Below the pieces are notes generated by a model that was not told where the DNA came from, did not search any database, and saw nothing but the letters and a program-made list of their open reading frames with translations. DNA of 64,000 nt, from NCBI RefSeq assembly GCF_001298445.1, contig NZ_CP012036.1, positions 6,697,525-6,761,524 on the forward strand, written 5' to 3'. Both the position numbers and the translations under genes were made by a program. This document shows, one piece after another, positions 45,183-53,671 of this stretch. Source of the stretch: Nostoc piscinale CENA21. GTDB lineage: Bacteria; Cyanobacteriota; Cyanobacteriia; Cyanobacteriales; Nostocaceae. Position 1 is the stretch's first letter, and each line of letters starts with the position of its first letter.

Positions 45183-45660
45183 AGGTCGGCACGATTATGC
45201 TTTCAGACCCATTTCTCTTCTTGCAACCTTAAAGACGAAGCGAACCTCTTGAACACGAAAACATCCTGGTTTAGCCAATAGCTGATACCATTTCACGAAA
45301 AATCTGATAAAGATGTAAACCCTAAAGTCCTTGCCATATCTAAGTTTTTTAATTGCGTTAGCAAAGCAGTAGCGACGAAGGAGCGTCATTGTGAATTTCT
45401 AGGAGAAACAGCCGCTTCGCTAGGAGCGATACCTTCAGCTTGAAATTGCTGAACAGCCTGTTTTACCTCCTCACAACAAGTTTCGATTCGTTCACACCAG
45501 ATTCCTTCATATACTTAACATACTGGGCTGAAATTGCTCGGCATAGCTCCGGGAAATGTCTATAGAGAAACCGTTTGGAATACCCTGAAGCGATCACCTT
45601 CTCAGAATTCTCCTTCAAACTCCCTCTGTGCAAGCGTTTCCCATTTCTGGATAAGTCTAA
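45183..45660 (-). pseudogene. Decayed gene resembling a TnsD/TniQ C-terminal region
   Basis: On the minus strand, segments in different frames join into one protein-like sequence. They are FLYRHFPELCRAISAQYVKY (frame 1), a shift, then GIWCERIETCCEEVKQAVQQ and GIAPSEAAVS (frame 2), an insertion of about 80 bp, then LLAKPGCFRVQEVRF and ARREMGLKA. The order of these motifs resembles the C-terminal repeats of large TnsD/TniQ-type transposition proteins as I remember them. Several stops and shifts show that it is inactive. It ends about 90 bp downstream of tRNA-Val, a location used by Tn7-like and CRISPR-associated transposons in cyanobacteria. Confidence 0.45.
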
Positions 45661-46153
45661 TTATTTTCCGTCAACTATAGCTCTCAAAAGACACATTCAA
45701 GAAATCATAGAGGAAGTGCAAACTTTTAAGCACTGCTTATCTAAATATGGAATATCCAATTTTACACATCTGTGCAACTATCAGAAAATTGAGTTAACGA
45801 CAGCAAAACAAGAGATATTTCAATATTACCTCTAATATCTTTATGAAAGTACAAAAGCGATCGCTCTCTACTAAGATAAATGCGATCGCCGTTAATTTTC
45901 TTTCCCCTACTAAGAGTTACAATTGCTTAGATACTTTTATTAAGAGGAAGAAAACCGCAAAACTTTCAATTACCAGGATGTCACAATTCCAACGGTAAAA
46001 TTCACGCTACAATTAGTTCACCTGTCACAATATTTTTTTAAATATCATAATTTCCTGTTAAGTTACGGCGCAATATATATTTGCTGTATTGTTTTCAACA
46101 TCTTTTGTATGCCTGCACCCAACCTACTTTTTTCTATTACTTACGCACGCAGT

Positions 46154-46185
46154 GTGTGAAGTATGTTATTTTTCATACTTCACAC
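46154..46185 (-). terminator. Hairpin downstream of the anti-sigma kinase gene
   Basis: A 12-bp perfect stem GTGTGAAGTATG/CATACTTCACAC with an 8-base T-rich loop lies 7 bp past the stop of the minus-strand gene. Confidence 0.65.
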
Positions 46186-46191
46186 TTTTCT

Positions 46192-46641
46192 TTATCGCCT
46201 CAAAGATAATCGGGGGCGATTTTCCATCTGTTTACACAATCGTAATTCTGTACCTTTGCGGCTCCATTCTACTTGATCAAAAATTTGATGGAGTAAACAT
46301 AAACCGCGACCACTTTCTGATTCATCCGGTGGTAAATAGTCTGTCGGCTCTCTATCAGAATTTGGTTCCGGTGTAAAGCCTTGACCTTGGTCAGAAATTA
46401 CCCACCAATATTGATTATCTATCAACGAAAAACGGACTACGACTCTTTTACTGGGATCGAGATTATTACCATGTTTGGCGGCATTGACTAAGGCTTCTTG
46501 GAGTCCTAGCCGCAATTCTGCTTGTAATTTAACTGGAATTTCTGCCAGCAGTAAATCTAATATGGGACAAAGATAGAGAGTAGAGGCAAAACTAAGTGTG
46601 CCCCAATAACGTCCAACAGGACGGAGCGAAATGCTAATCAC
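46192..46641 (-). CDS. Anti-sigma regulatory factor (RsbW/SpoIIAB-like kinase)
   Basis: The 149-residue protein has a GHKL ATPase domain: ELRLGLQEALVNAAKHGNN (N box, about residues 42-60), VISDQGQGFTPE (G1) and SGRGLCLLHQIFDQVEW (G2). Such proteins bind or phosphorylate partner-switch regulators that control sigma factors or phosphatases. The start is a GTG at 46641. No sigma factor or anti-anti-sigma gene is adjacent. Confidence 0.85.
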   Translation of the reverse strand: MISISLRPVGRYWGTLSFASTLYLCPILDLLLAEIPVKLQAELRLGLQEALVNAAKHGNNLDPSKRVVVRFSLIDNQYWWVISDQGQGFTPEPNSDREPTDYLPPDESESGRGLCLLHQIFDQVEWSRKGTELRLCKQMENRPRLSLRR

Positions 46642-47073
46642 AAGAGAAACCCCATAGCTTTCAGTTAGCTAGACATCAGTTTGCTTGTACGCGCACCCTG
46701 ACAAAATTGGAGGTGGTCATGCTGCCTTCAAACTTGCGTCTTTTATACTAGTTTTGAAAATGCTAGGGAGCATTTACTCTGTTTACGAAATTTGATTGTC
46801 GATACATAAAACGGCTTTTAAAAATTTACGATCGCAATCAGCAAATTAAAATATGCTGAAAATTTTTGAGAACTATGAAAGTGAGTTTTGTAGTGCCGAT
46901 TTTGATATCAGACAACCTTATTCATAATCAATGAGAGTCTATGCAACTTTAGTTGTTTTAACAAAATCATTTCTATGTTTTAGGCTAATTCGATTTTAGC
47001 ATTGTTACTATGCAAGAGACTACACATTTGCAATTTAAGATTTTGATAAAGAGTTAGTACTCTTATTTAAATG
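46642..47073. other. Intergenic region
   Basis: About 430 AT-rich bases with no gene or clear motif seen. Confidence 0.4.
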
Positions 47074-48432
47074 TCATAACACAAGAAAGGCAGCAGCTTC
47101 TACATGAGATGTTTGTGGAAAAAAATCAGCAGGTTGCACCCTTGTAACTTTATATATGCCTCCTTCACATAACAATTTCAGGTCACGCGCAAGTGTGGCT
47201 ACTTTACAGCTGACGTAAACGATGCGAGCAGGTTTCGAGCGCAGTAATGAATCGATGACAGTGCGATCGCATCCCTTACGTGGCGGATCTAGTATGACCA
47301 CATCAGGTATTATTCCCATTTGCGGCAGTAAATTCTCTACCGCACCGACTTGAAATGTAACGTTATGTATACTGTTGCGATTCGCGTTTAAAATTGCTTG
47401 CTCAACTGCTTCAGCCTGTAATTCCAATCCTATTGTTTGGCGTACCTGCTTGGCTAAAGGCAGAGTTAACGTCCCAATTCCACAATAAGCGTCAACTAGC
47501 ACCTCATTTCCTTGGAGGTTAAGTTCTGCCTGAATGACTTCTAACAGTGCTTCGGCTGTTTCCGTAGAAACCTGGAAAAATGTATCGGGGCGGACTTGAA
47601 ATTCTAAATTAGCAAATTGTTCTCTGAGATAAGGAACACCTGCAATAGTGCGAGTTTCGTCACCAAAAATGGCATTTGTTCTTTCTGGGTTGCGATTTAA
47701 AGAAACTCCCACCAATTGTGGATATCGCTGCAACCATTCCTCAGCTTGTTCAGTAATTCCCGCTAAGTGCCAATCTGTCACCACCAAAGTCAACAGCATT
47801 TCTCCCGTCCGGCGACCGATGCGTAAACCTAAATGGCGAATTTGCCCTTGGTGACGTTGTTCGTTGTAAATTTTCCAGCCACGCTTTTGAATGTCTTGCT
47901 TCACGTCCCCAAGCAGAGGATTTAAGCGAGAATCTTGCACAGGGCATTGATTTAAGTTCACTAAATGGTGACTACCCTTTTGGTAATATCCCGCCTGTAC
48001 TTGCCCGGTAGTAGAAACACTAAAAGGATAAGTAGATTTATTGCGGTATCCCAGGGGTGACACAGCCGCCAATACAGGATCTACTGATGGTGTAGTAAAA
48101 CCACCGATACGCTGTAAAGCTTGGATAACTTGATTGCGTTTAGCTTCTAGCTGATATTCATAATCAATATGCTGCCACTGACAACCACCGCACTTATCCG
48201 CCACAATGCAGCTTGGCCGGATGCGGTGCGGGGATGGCTGCAATAGCTGCATGAGTTTGCCATGAGCATATTTTGGCTTGACATGCAGTAAACGTACCAT
48301 GACGCGATCGCCAGGGACAGTATCAGGCACAAATACCACCCGTTCTTCATAGCGACCTACCCCATCACCAGTATCAGTGAGATCGGCGATCGCAACTTCA
48401 ATTAATTCACCTTGTTTCCAAATATTAGTCAT
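47074..48432 (-). CDS. rlmD: 23S rRNA (uracil-C5)-methyltransferase, RlmD/RumA-like
   Basis: The 452-residue protein has an N-terminal TRAM domain (about residues 1-60), an iron-sulfur segment with the Cys pattern CIVADKCGGCQW, and a C-terminal SAM-dependent methyltransferase domain. The latter shows VDAYCGIGTLTLPLA, VILDPPRKGCD and the catalytic YVSCKVATLARDL. Family members methylate U747 or U1939 of 23S rRNA; which base is modified here is not shown by the sequence. Confidence 0.9.
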   Translation of the reverse strand: MTNIWKQGELIEVAIADLTDTGDGVGRYEERVVFVPDTVPGDRVMVRLLHVKPKYAHGKLMQLLQPSPHRIRPSCIVADKCGGCQWQHIDYEYQLEAKRNQVIQALQRIGGFTTPSVDPVLAAVSPLGYRNKSTYPFSVSTTGQVQAGYYQKGSHHLVNLNQCPVQDSRLNPLLGDVKQDIQKRGWKIYNEQRHQGQIRHLGLRIGRRTGEMLLTLVVTDWHLAGITEQAEEWLQRYPQLVGVSLNRNPERTNAIFGDETRTIAGVPYLREQFANLEFQVRPDTFFQVSTETAEALLEVIQAELNLQGNEVLVDAYCGIGTLTLPLAKQVRQTIGLELQAEAVEQAILNANRNSIHNVTFQVGAVENLLPQMGIIPDVVILDPPRKGCDRTVIDSLLRSKPARIVYVSCKVATLARDLKLLCEGGIYKVTRVQPADFFPQTSHVEAAAFLVL

Positions 48433-48520
48433 TGGTCAATAGTCAATAGTCATTTGTCAAAAATTATTCTCCTCTGTACCCTTGCACCCCTGCCCCCCTG
48501 CTTCCCTTCTGTACCTCCAA
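48433..48520. repeat. STRR between rlmD and apcD
   Basis: TGGTCAATAGTCAATAGTCA-type heptamers are followed by CCCTTGCACCCCTGCCCCCC-type C-rich units, in the divergent rlmD-apcD spacer. Confidence 0.65.
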
Positions 48521-48563
48521 CTCGTTAAACTAGCAAATAATATTTCTCGTGATTACAATAATC

Positions 48564-49049
48564 ATGACTGTAATTAGCCAAGTTATTCTCAAAGCCGACG
48601 ACGAACTGCGTTATCCCAGCAGTGGCGAACTCAAAAGTATCAAAGAATTTTTGCAAACAGGGGAGCAACGGACTCGTATTGCTGCCACCCTGTCCGAAAA
48701 TGAAAAAAAGATAGTTCAGGAAGCCACCAAGCAACTTTGGCAGAAGCGTCCTGATTTTATCGCACCCGGTGGCAATGCCTACGGTGAACGCCAACGTGCA
48801 TTGTGTATCCGCGACTTTGGCTGGTATTTACGCCTGATTACCTATGGTGTACTTGCTGGTGACAAAGAACCAATTGAAAAAATCGGTTTAATTGGTGTGC
48901 GGGAAATGTACAACTCCCTTGGTGTTCCCGTTCCTGGAATGGTAGAAGCCATCAATTGTCTGAAAAAAGCCTCTCTTGACCTCCTAAGTGCAGACGACGC
49001 AGCAGCAGCATCACCATACTTTGATTACATCATTCAAGCGATGTCATAA
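48564..49049 (+). CDS. apcD: Allophycocyanin alpha-B subunit (ApcD)
   Basis: The 161-residue phycobiliprotein of the phycobilisome core acts as a terminal energy emitter toward photosystem I. The chromophore cysteine is C81 in QRALCIRDFGWYLRL. GGNAYGERQ and LGVPVPGMVEAI are conserved ApcD features that separate it from ApcA, ApcB and ApcF. I chose the ATG at 48564 because it gives the standard 161-residue length; an in-frame GTG lies five codons upstream. It stands alone, as apcD usually does. Confidence 0.92.
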   Translation: MTVISQVILKADDELRYPSSGELKSIKEFLQTGEQRTRIAATLSENEKKIVQEATKQLWQKRPDFIAPGGNAYGERQRALCIRDFGWYLRLITYGVLAGDKEPIEKIGLIGVREMYNSLGVPVPGMVEAINCLKKASLDLLSADDAAAASPYFDYIIQAMS

Positions 49050-49096
49050 GCCAAAGTTTGTTTTGCTTCTTTAGATGTGTCGTCCTGTCTCCTAAA

Positions 49097-49121
49097 TTGA
49101 GTGCCGAGTGTTAGCACTCAA
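49097..49121 (+). terminator. Hairpin downstream of apcD
   Basis: TTGAGTG pairs with CACTCAA around a loop that contains GAGTGTTAG. It looks like part of CIRCE but has the wrong arrangement (see rejected items). It probably belongs to the apcD 3' region. Confidence 0.35.
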
Positions 49122-49149
49122 ACATAACAACTCTAATTTGATCATACTC

Positions 49150-49222
49150 TCCCCACATTTGGTAGTGGCTTTGGCCATCTCTGTGTCAAGCTATCAACCA
49201 ACTGTGGGGAAATTTTATTTTT
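49150..49222 (+). terminator. Terminator-like hairpin downstream of apcD
   Basis: TCCCCACA (49150-49157) pairs with TGTGGGGA (49203-49210), with further TGG/CCA pairing inside, and is followed by AATTTTATTTTT. The long loop is unusual. It probably ends the apcD transcript. Confidence 0.55.
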
Positions 49223-49326
49223 GAAGGCAGGAGTTAGAGGGCAGGAGGCAGAAGAATGAAATTTCAGACTACCCTGCGGGAACGCCAAAGGCGAATACAC
49301 TTCAAACTTCAGAATTTTTTAAATAC

Positions 49327-49360
49327 AAAAAGCCGACAGTCTTTCATCAAAGCTGTCGGC
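49327..49360 (-). terminator. Minus-strand terminator, possible end of a small RNA
   Basis: GCCGACAG (49332-49339) pairs with CTGTCGGC (49353-49360). On the minus strand the stem is followed by TTTTTGTATTT, a textbook rho-independent form. The only upstream minus-strand DNA before purL is about 270 bp of non-coding sequence, so it may end an unannotated RNA. Confidence 0.5.
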
Positions 49361-49633
49361 GATTAGTGTGTTCCCTATTAATGACTCGGCTAGAGTTCAG
49401 TTGTATGTAATTATGCCAATTTGGCAAAGGGTAAGAGACGATCTCAATCATGTTTCTATGTGATTGTCGTCACTTGAGTGTTACTATCGAGCGGTATCTA
49501 CTTAAGTGTGTAACAACGTATAAAACTAGAGCTAAAACAGCAGTTCGAGATGGGAAAAACAAAGCACAAATGGCCAATGACTATTGACCATTAACTATAA
49601 AATAGTCTTCTGTCCCCTTGGTGCATTATTCCC

Positions 49634-52600
49634 ATGACCACCACCCCCAAAGATCCGTTTTCTCCCCAAGAAATTGCCGCCGAAGGTATTAAGCCAGAAG
49701 AATATGCAGAAATTGTGCGACGTTTAGGCCGCCATCCTAATAAAGCAGAACTGGGAATGTTTGGGGTGATGTGGTCAGAGCATTGCTGCTACAAAAATTC
49801 CCGACCATTACTCAAACAGTTTCCCACTACAGGCCCCCGCATTCTTGTTGGCCCTGGTGAAAATGCGGGTGTGGTTGACCTGGGTGAAGGACTCCGCCTC
49901 GCTTTTAAAATTGAATCTCATAACCACCCCTCCGCCGTTGAACCCTTTCAAGGAGCCGCCACAGGTGTCGGTGGTATCCTCAGAGATATTTTTACAATGG
50001 GTGCGCGTCCCATTGCTTTGTTAAACTCGTTGCGCTTTGGTTCTCTCGATGACCCTAAAACCCAAAGGCTATTTACTGGGGTAGTATCAGGAATCAGCCA
50101 TTATGGTAACTGTCTCGTCAGTGATGAAACTTTTATTTGGAAAAATCAAGACGGGATACATTTTGATACCATTGGCAACTTTGTAGAATCCCGCCTCAAA
50201 ACCAACATCACGACTTTAGAACTCCATGATAGTGATGCGGTTCAAACTTTATCTTTAGATCCCGACAGCCAAACTGTTTGTTGGCAACCTGTACGGCGAA
50301 TATTTAAACGACGTAGCCAATATTTGATTACTATTCGTACAGCATTGGGACGTACTTTGGTGGTTACGCCAGACCATCCAATGTTAATTCGCTCCAATGG
50401 TGAATGGGATGTGGCAGTAGCTCAGTCTTTAAAAGTCGGTGATGAAATCCCGTTAATAACTGCATGGCCACAATTAACAGCAGAAAAAGACACAGCCTTA
50501 GATTTGCTGACTGGTTTAAATCCAGAAACTGCCATTGCTAAAGATGTATATGTACAGCTACCCGAAAATTGGCAAGTCACAGAGGCGGTACGTACTGCGT
50601 TGAGATTACTCGAACCTGCTGTTTACAAACGCCATCAATACTTATCTACAGGTAGATTTCCTCTGGCATACTTTTTGGCTTTGGAACTACTGCTGAATGT
50701 TCCTCGTAGCGATATCCGCTTATTCCGGCGCGGTAAAGCTAATTATATGAATGCAGTTATTCAGCCAAATAAATTGTTTGCCCGGTTAATTGGCTATTTT
50801 CTCTCAGAAGGCTGTGCTGCTAAAAACGGAAATACCTACAAAATTATTTTCACCTTCGCCCATCATGAAACAGAGTATGTTGAGGATGCGATCGCTGGTC
50901 TAAAATACTTGGGGTTACGCCCTTGTGTAGAAAAACGTGCTTCTACCATTGCTGTTTACGCAACTTCTTGGCTATTCGGGCATTTCTTGAAGAATGTTTG
51001 GCAATGCGGCACAGAAGCCAGCAACAAAGCATTCCCTAACTTTGTCTTCCAGTGGTCACAAGAATTGCAGTATGAAGTCCTCAAAGGCTTATTCCGGGGT
51101 GATGGTTCTATGACCACCAAAACCGACGGTAATCACGCCAAAATTAGTTTTGCTACCACTAGCCGCAAGTTATTTGAGCAAACAGTCCTTTTGCTGCAAA
51201 CTCAAGGAATCATCCCATATATTTATTGCCAACCAGTAGGCGAAGCAGAAATTGAGGGACGCAAGCACATCCGCAAACCCTTATGGCAATTGGAAGTTAG
51301 TAATTTTGCGGCATTAAAAGCCTTAGCCACAGTTTTTAGTCAAGAGCGAAATCAGGAATTAGCTGTAGCTTTAAATCGTTACAGTGGTACTAAACATTCA
51401 TTTCCTCGGTTTACCAAGTCGGCAGCAGATGTAGCTACTGTCAAGATTAAGAGTATCGCACACCAAACCGTTGCCGAATGTGATGTCTATGATGTGGAGG
51501 TAGATAATACACATCTTTTTGTGACTTCATCGGGGATAGTGACACACAACTGCGTCGGCGTTCCGACTGTTGGTGGCGAAGTCTACTTTGACCCTGCTTA
51601 TGCTGGAAATCCTTTAGTTAACGTCATGGCTTTGGGATTGATGGAAACGCCGGAAATTGTGAAATCTGGGGCATCGGGTATCGGTAATCCTGTATTGTAT
51701 GTGGGTTCTACCACCGGACGCGATGGAATGGGTGGTGCAAGCTTCGCCAGTGCCGAATTAACTGATGCGTCGATGGATGACCGTCCGGCGGTGCAAGTCG
51801 GCGACCCATTTTTAGAAAAGTCGTTAATTGAAGCTTGTCTAGAAGCGTTTAAAACTGGTGCAGTCGTCGCTGCCCAAGATATGGGTGCAGCCGGGATTAC
51901 CTGTTCTACCTCCGAAATGGCAGCTAAAGGCGGTGTCGGCATTGAATTAGATTTAAATAAGATTCCGGTGCGGGAAACGGGGATGGTTCCCTACGAATAT
52001 TTGCTGTCGGAATCGCAAGAAAGAATGCTGTTTGTTGCCCACAAAGGCCGGGAACAGGAGTTAATTGATATTTTTCACCGTTGGGGACTTCATGCGGTGG
52101 TGGCTGGGACAGTAATTGCTGAACCCATCGTCAGGATTTTATTCCGGGGTAAAATTGCGGCGGAAATTCCGGCTGATGCTTTGGCAGAAAATACGCCACT
52201 TTATGAACGTGAGTTGTTAGCGGAACCGCCAGAATATGCCTGTCAAGCTTGGACATGGACAGCCGATAGTTTACCTGCTTGCACAGCTGCGGGGATCGGT
52301 AGCCACAGTTGGAATGATATCTTATTGACTTTACTCAATACACCTACGATCGCCTCGAAAAATTGGGTATACCGTCAATACGACCATCAAGTACAAAACA
52401 ATACTGTTGCTCTTCCTGGTGGTGCAGATGCGGCTGTGGTTCGCTTACGTCCATTAGAAGCCATCCCCAATCTCACATCACCAAATCTTAAATCTGCCGT
52501 TGCTGCTACAGTAGATTGCAATCCCCGCTATGTTTACCTTGATCCCTACGAAGGTGCTAAGGCGGTAGTCGCAGAAGCAGCACGTAATCTTAGTTGTGTG

Positions 52601-53422
52601 GGTGCAGAACCTTTAGCTGTTACCGATAACCTGAATTTTGGCAGTCCCGAAAAACCCATTGGTTATTGGCAATTAGCCGAAGCTTGTCGCGGTTTAGCAG
52701 AAGGTTGTCGAGAACTAGCCACACCAGTCACAGGGGGAAATGTCTCTCTTTACAATGAAACTGTCGATTCCCAAGGCAACCCCCAACCAATTTATCCGAC
52801 TCCTGTGGTGGGAATGGTGGGTTTAATTCCTGATTTCACCAAAATTTGCGGTCAAGCTTGGCAAGCAAGCGGTGATGTGATTTATTTACTGGGATTAACT
52901 GTACAGTCCAAAGTGGAATTAGGCGCATCCGAATATCTGGCTACCATCCACAATACTGTAGCTGGAAGACCACCAAGGGTAAATTTTGATTTGGAACGCC
53001 GTGTGCAGAAGGTTTGCCGTGATGGTATTCGTTCTGGTTGGGTGCGTTCAGCCCATGATTGCGCTGAGGGCGGATTAGTTGTCGCCTTGGCAGAATCTTC
53101 CATTGCTGGCAATTTGGGCGCAGAAGTACAATTAGACATTTCGCCAAATCAGTTACAGCGTCTGGATGAAGTGCTGTTTGGTGAAGCTGGCGCAAGAATT
53201 ATCGTTTCAGTGGGTTCAGAACACCAAGAAATCTGGGAATCATACTTACAAGAACATCTCACTCACGAGTGGCAAAAATTAGGCATGGTTGGTAATTATG
53301 GTGATGGTTTGACGGTTTTAACTACCGATAACCAGACCTTAATCGCAGTTAGTATGGAAGATATAAAGGATCGTTACAATAATGCGATCGCTAAACGTCT
53401 AGCTGCACACACTCAGGCCTAA
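49634..53422 (+). CDS. purL: FGAM synthase PurL with an in-frame intein
   Basis: The continuous 1262-codon frame encodes phosphoribosylformylglycinamidine synthase (the small, ATP-dependent PurL of purine synthesis, which works with PurQ and PurS), interrupted by an intein. The N-extein is residues 1-159, with ELGMFGVMWSEHCCYKNSRP and SHNHPSAVEPFQGAATGVGG. The C-extein resumes at residue 640 with CVGVPTVGGEVYFDPAYAGN and ends GNYGDGLTVL...AHTQA. Without the insertion the enzyme has 782 residues, the normal size. The splice junction joins Asn159 to Cys640 inside the highly conserved GN-CVGVPTVGGE motif. purF follows 250 bp downstream, as is common in cyanobacteria. Confidence 0.97.
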   Translation: MTTTPKDPFSPQEIAAEGIKPEEYAEIVRRLGRHPNKAELGMFGVMWSEHCCYKNSRPLLKQFPTTGPRILVGPGENAGVVDLGEGLRLAFKIESHNHPSAVEPFQGAATGVGGILRDIFTMGARPIALLNSLRFGSLDDPKTQRLFTGVVSGISHYGNCLVSDETFIWKNQDGIHFDTIGNFVESRLKTNITTLELHDSDAVQTLSLDPDSQTVCWQPVRRIFKRRSQYLITIRTALGRTLVVTPDHPMLIRSNGEWDVAVAQSLKVGDEIPLITAWPQLTAEKDTALDLLTGLNPETAIAKDVYVQLPENWQVTEAVRTALRLLEPAVYKRHQYLSTGRFPLAYFLALELLLNVPRSDIRLFRRGKANYMNAVIQPNKLFARLIGYFLSEGCAAKNGNTYKIIFTFAHHETEYVEDAIAGLKYLGLRPCVEKRASTIAVYATSWLFGHFLKNVWQCGTEASNKAFPNFVFQWSQELQYEVLKGLFRGDGSMTTKTDGNHAKISFATTSRKLFEQTVLLLQTQGIIPYIYCQPVGEAEIEGRKHIRKPLWQLEVSNFAALKALATVFSQERNQELAVALNRYSGTKHSFPRFTKSAADVATVKIKSIAHQTVAECDVYDVEVDNTHLFVTSSGIVTHNCVGVPTVGGEVYFDPAYAGNPLVNVMALGLMETPEIVKSGASGIGNPVLYVGSTTGRDGMGGASFASAELTDASMDDRPAVQVGDPFLEKSLIEACLEAFKTGAVVAAQDMGAAGITCSTSEMAAKGGVGIELDLNKIPVRETGMVPYEYLLSESQERMLFVAHKGREQELIDIFHRWGLHAVVAGTVIAEPIVRILFRGKIAAEIPADALAENTPLYERELLAEPPEYACQAWTWTADSLPACTAAGIGSHSWNDILLTLLNTPTIASKNWVYRQYDHQVQNNTVALPGGADAAVVRLRPLEAIPNLTSPNLKSAVAATVDCNPRYVYLDPYEGAKAVVAEAARNLSCVGAEPLAVTDNLNFGSPEKPIGYWQLAEACRGLAEGCRELATPVTGGNVSLYNETVDSQGNPQPIYPTPVVGMVGLIPDFTKICGQAWQASGDVIYLLGLTVQSKVELGASEYLATIHNTVAGRPPRVNFDLERRVQKVCRDGIRSGWVRSAHDCAEGGLVVALAESSIAGNLGAEVQLDISPNQLQRLDEVLFGEAGARIIVSVGSEHQEIWESYLQEHLTHEWQKLGMVGNYGDGLTVLTTDNQTLIAVSMEDIKDRYNNAIAKRLAAHTQA
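50111..51550 (+). other. Intein with LAGLIDADG homing endonuclease, inserted in PurL
   Basis: PurL residues 160-639 (480 residues) have the features of a full-length, class 1 intein. Cys160 begins block A (CLVSDETFIW). Block B is VVTPDHPMLIRSNG, with T245 and H248 as the conserved pair. A DOD-type endonuclease has two LAGLIDADG motifs, LIGYFLSEG (residues 385-393) and GLFRGDG (485-491), both with acidic residues, so it is potentially active. Block F is DVYDVEVDNTHLF and block G VTHN, with penultimate His638 and terminal Asn639. Cys640 is the +1 nucleophile. The flanks form an uninterrupted conserved PurL motif. All splicing residues are present, so protein splicing is expected; it is not shown. 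Confidence 0.94.
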
Positions 53423-53671
53423 AAAAGTATCTAGTCTGAAGTCAAAAATTTCACACTTCAGACTTCATACTTCAGACTTCTTAGGGTACTGTTTTAATAA
53501 GTGGTTAAAGATTTGTTAAGAATAGACCATAACACTTTCAAAAGTGATTGCGGAGATGGATTTCTCAAAAGGTTATACACTCACCGTTTGACAATCCAAA
53601 ATCCCAAATGGTACAGCCACCTCAAGCCATAACCCCAGTGACTTGACACCCCAACCAGGAGCAAAGCCAGC

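Noticed and set aside
45575..45835. 86-codon plus-strand frame near the tRNA-adjacent remnant
   Set aside because: The opposite strand carries the transposition-like remnant over part of it, no ribosome site precedes it, and no family is recognised. It could be real but is not supported.
49097..49121. CIRCE-like heat-shock operator after apcD (TTAGCACTC with GAGTG)
   Set aside because: CIRCE is TTAGCACTC, nine bases, then GAGTGCTAA. Here the GAGTG half lies before TTAGCACTC and no chaperonin gene follows, so it is only a hairpin.
49634..53422. A fusion of PurL with another purine enzyme as the reason for its length
   Set aside because: The extra 480 residues carry intein blocks and LAGLIDADG motifs and split a conserved motif exactly at Asn/Cys. 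They do not resemble PurQ or PurS.
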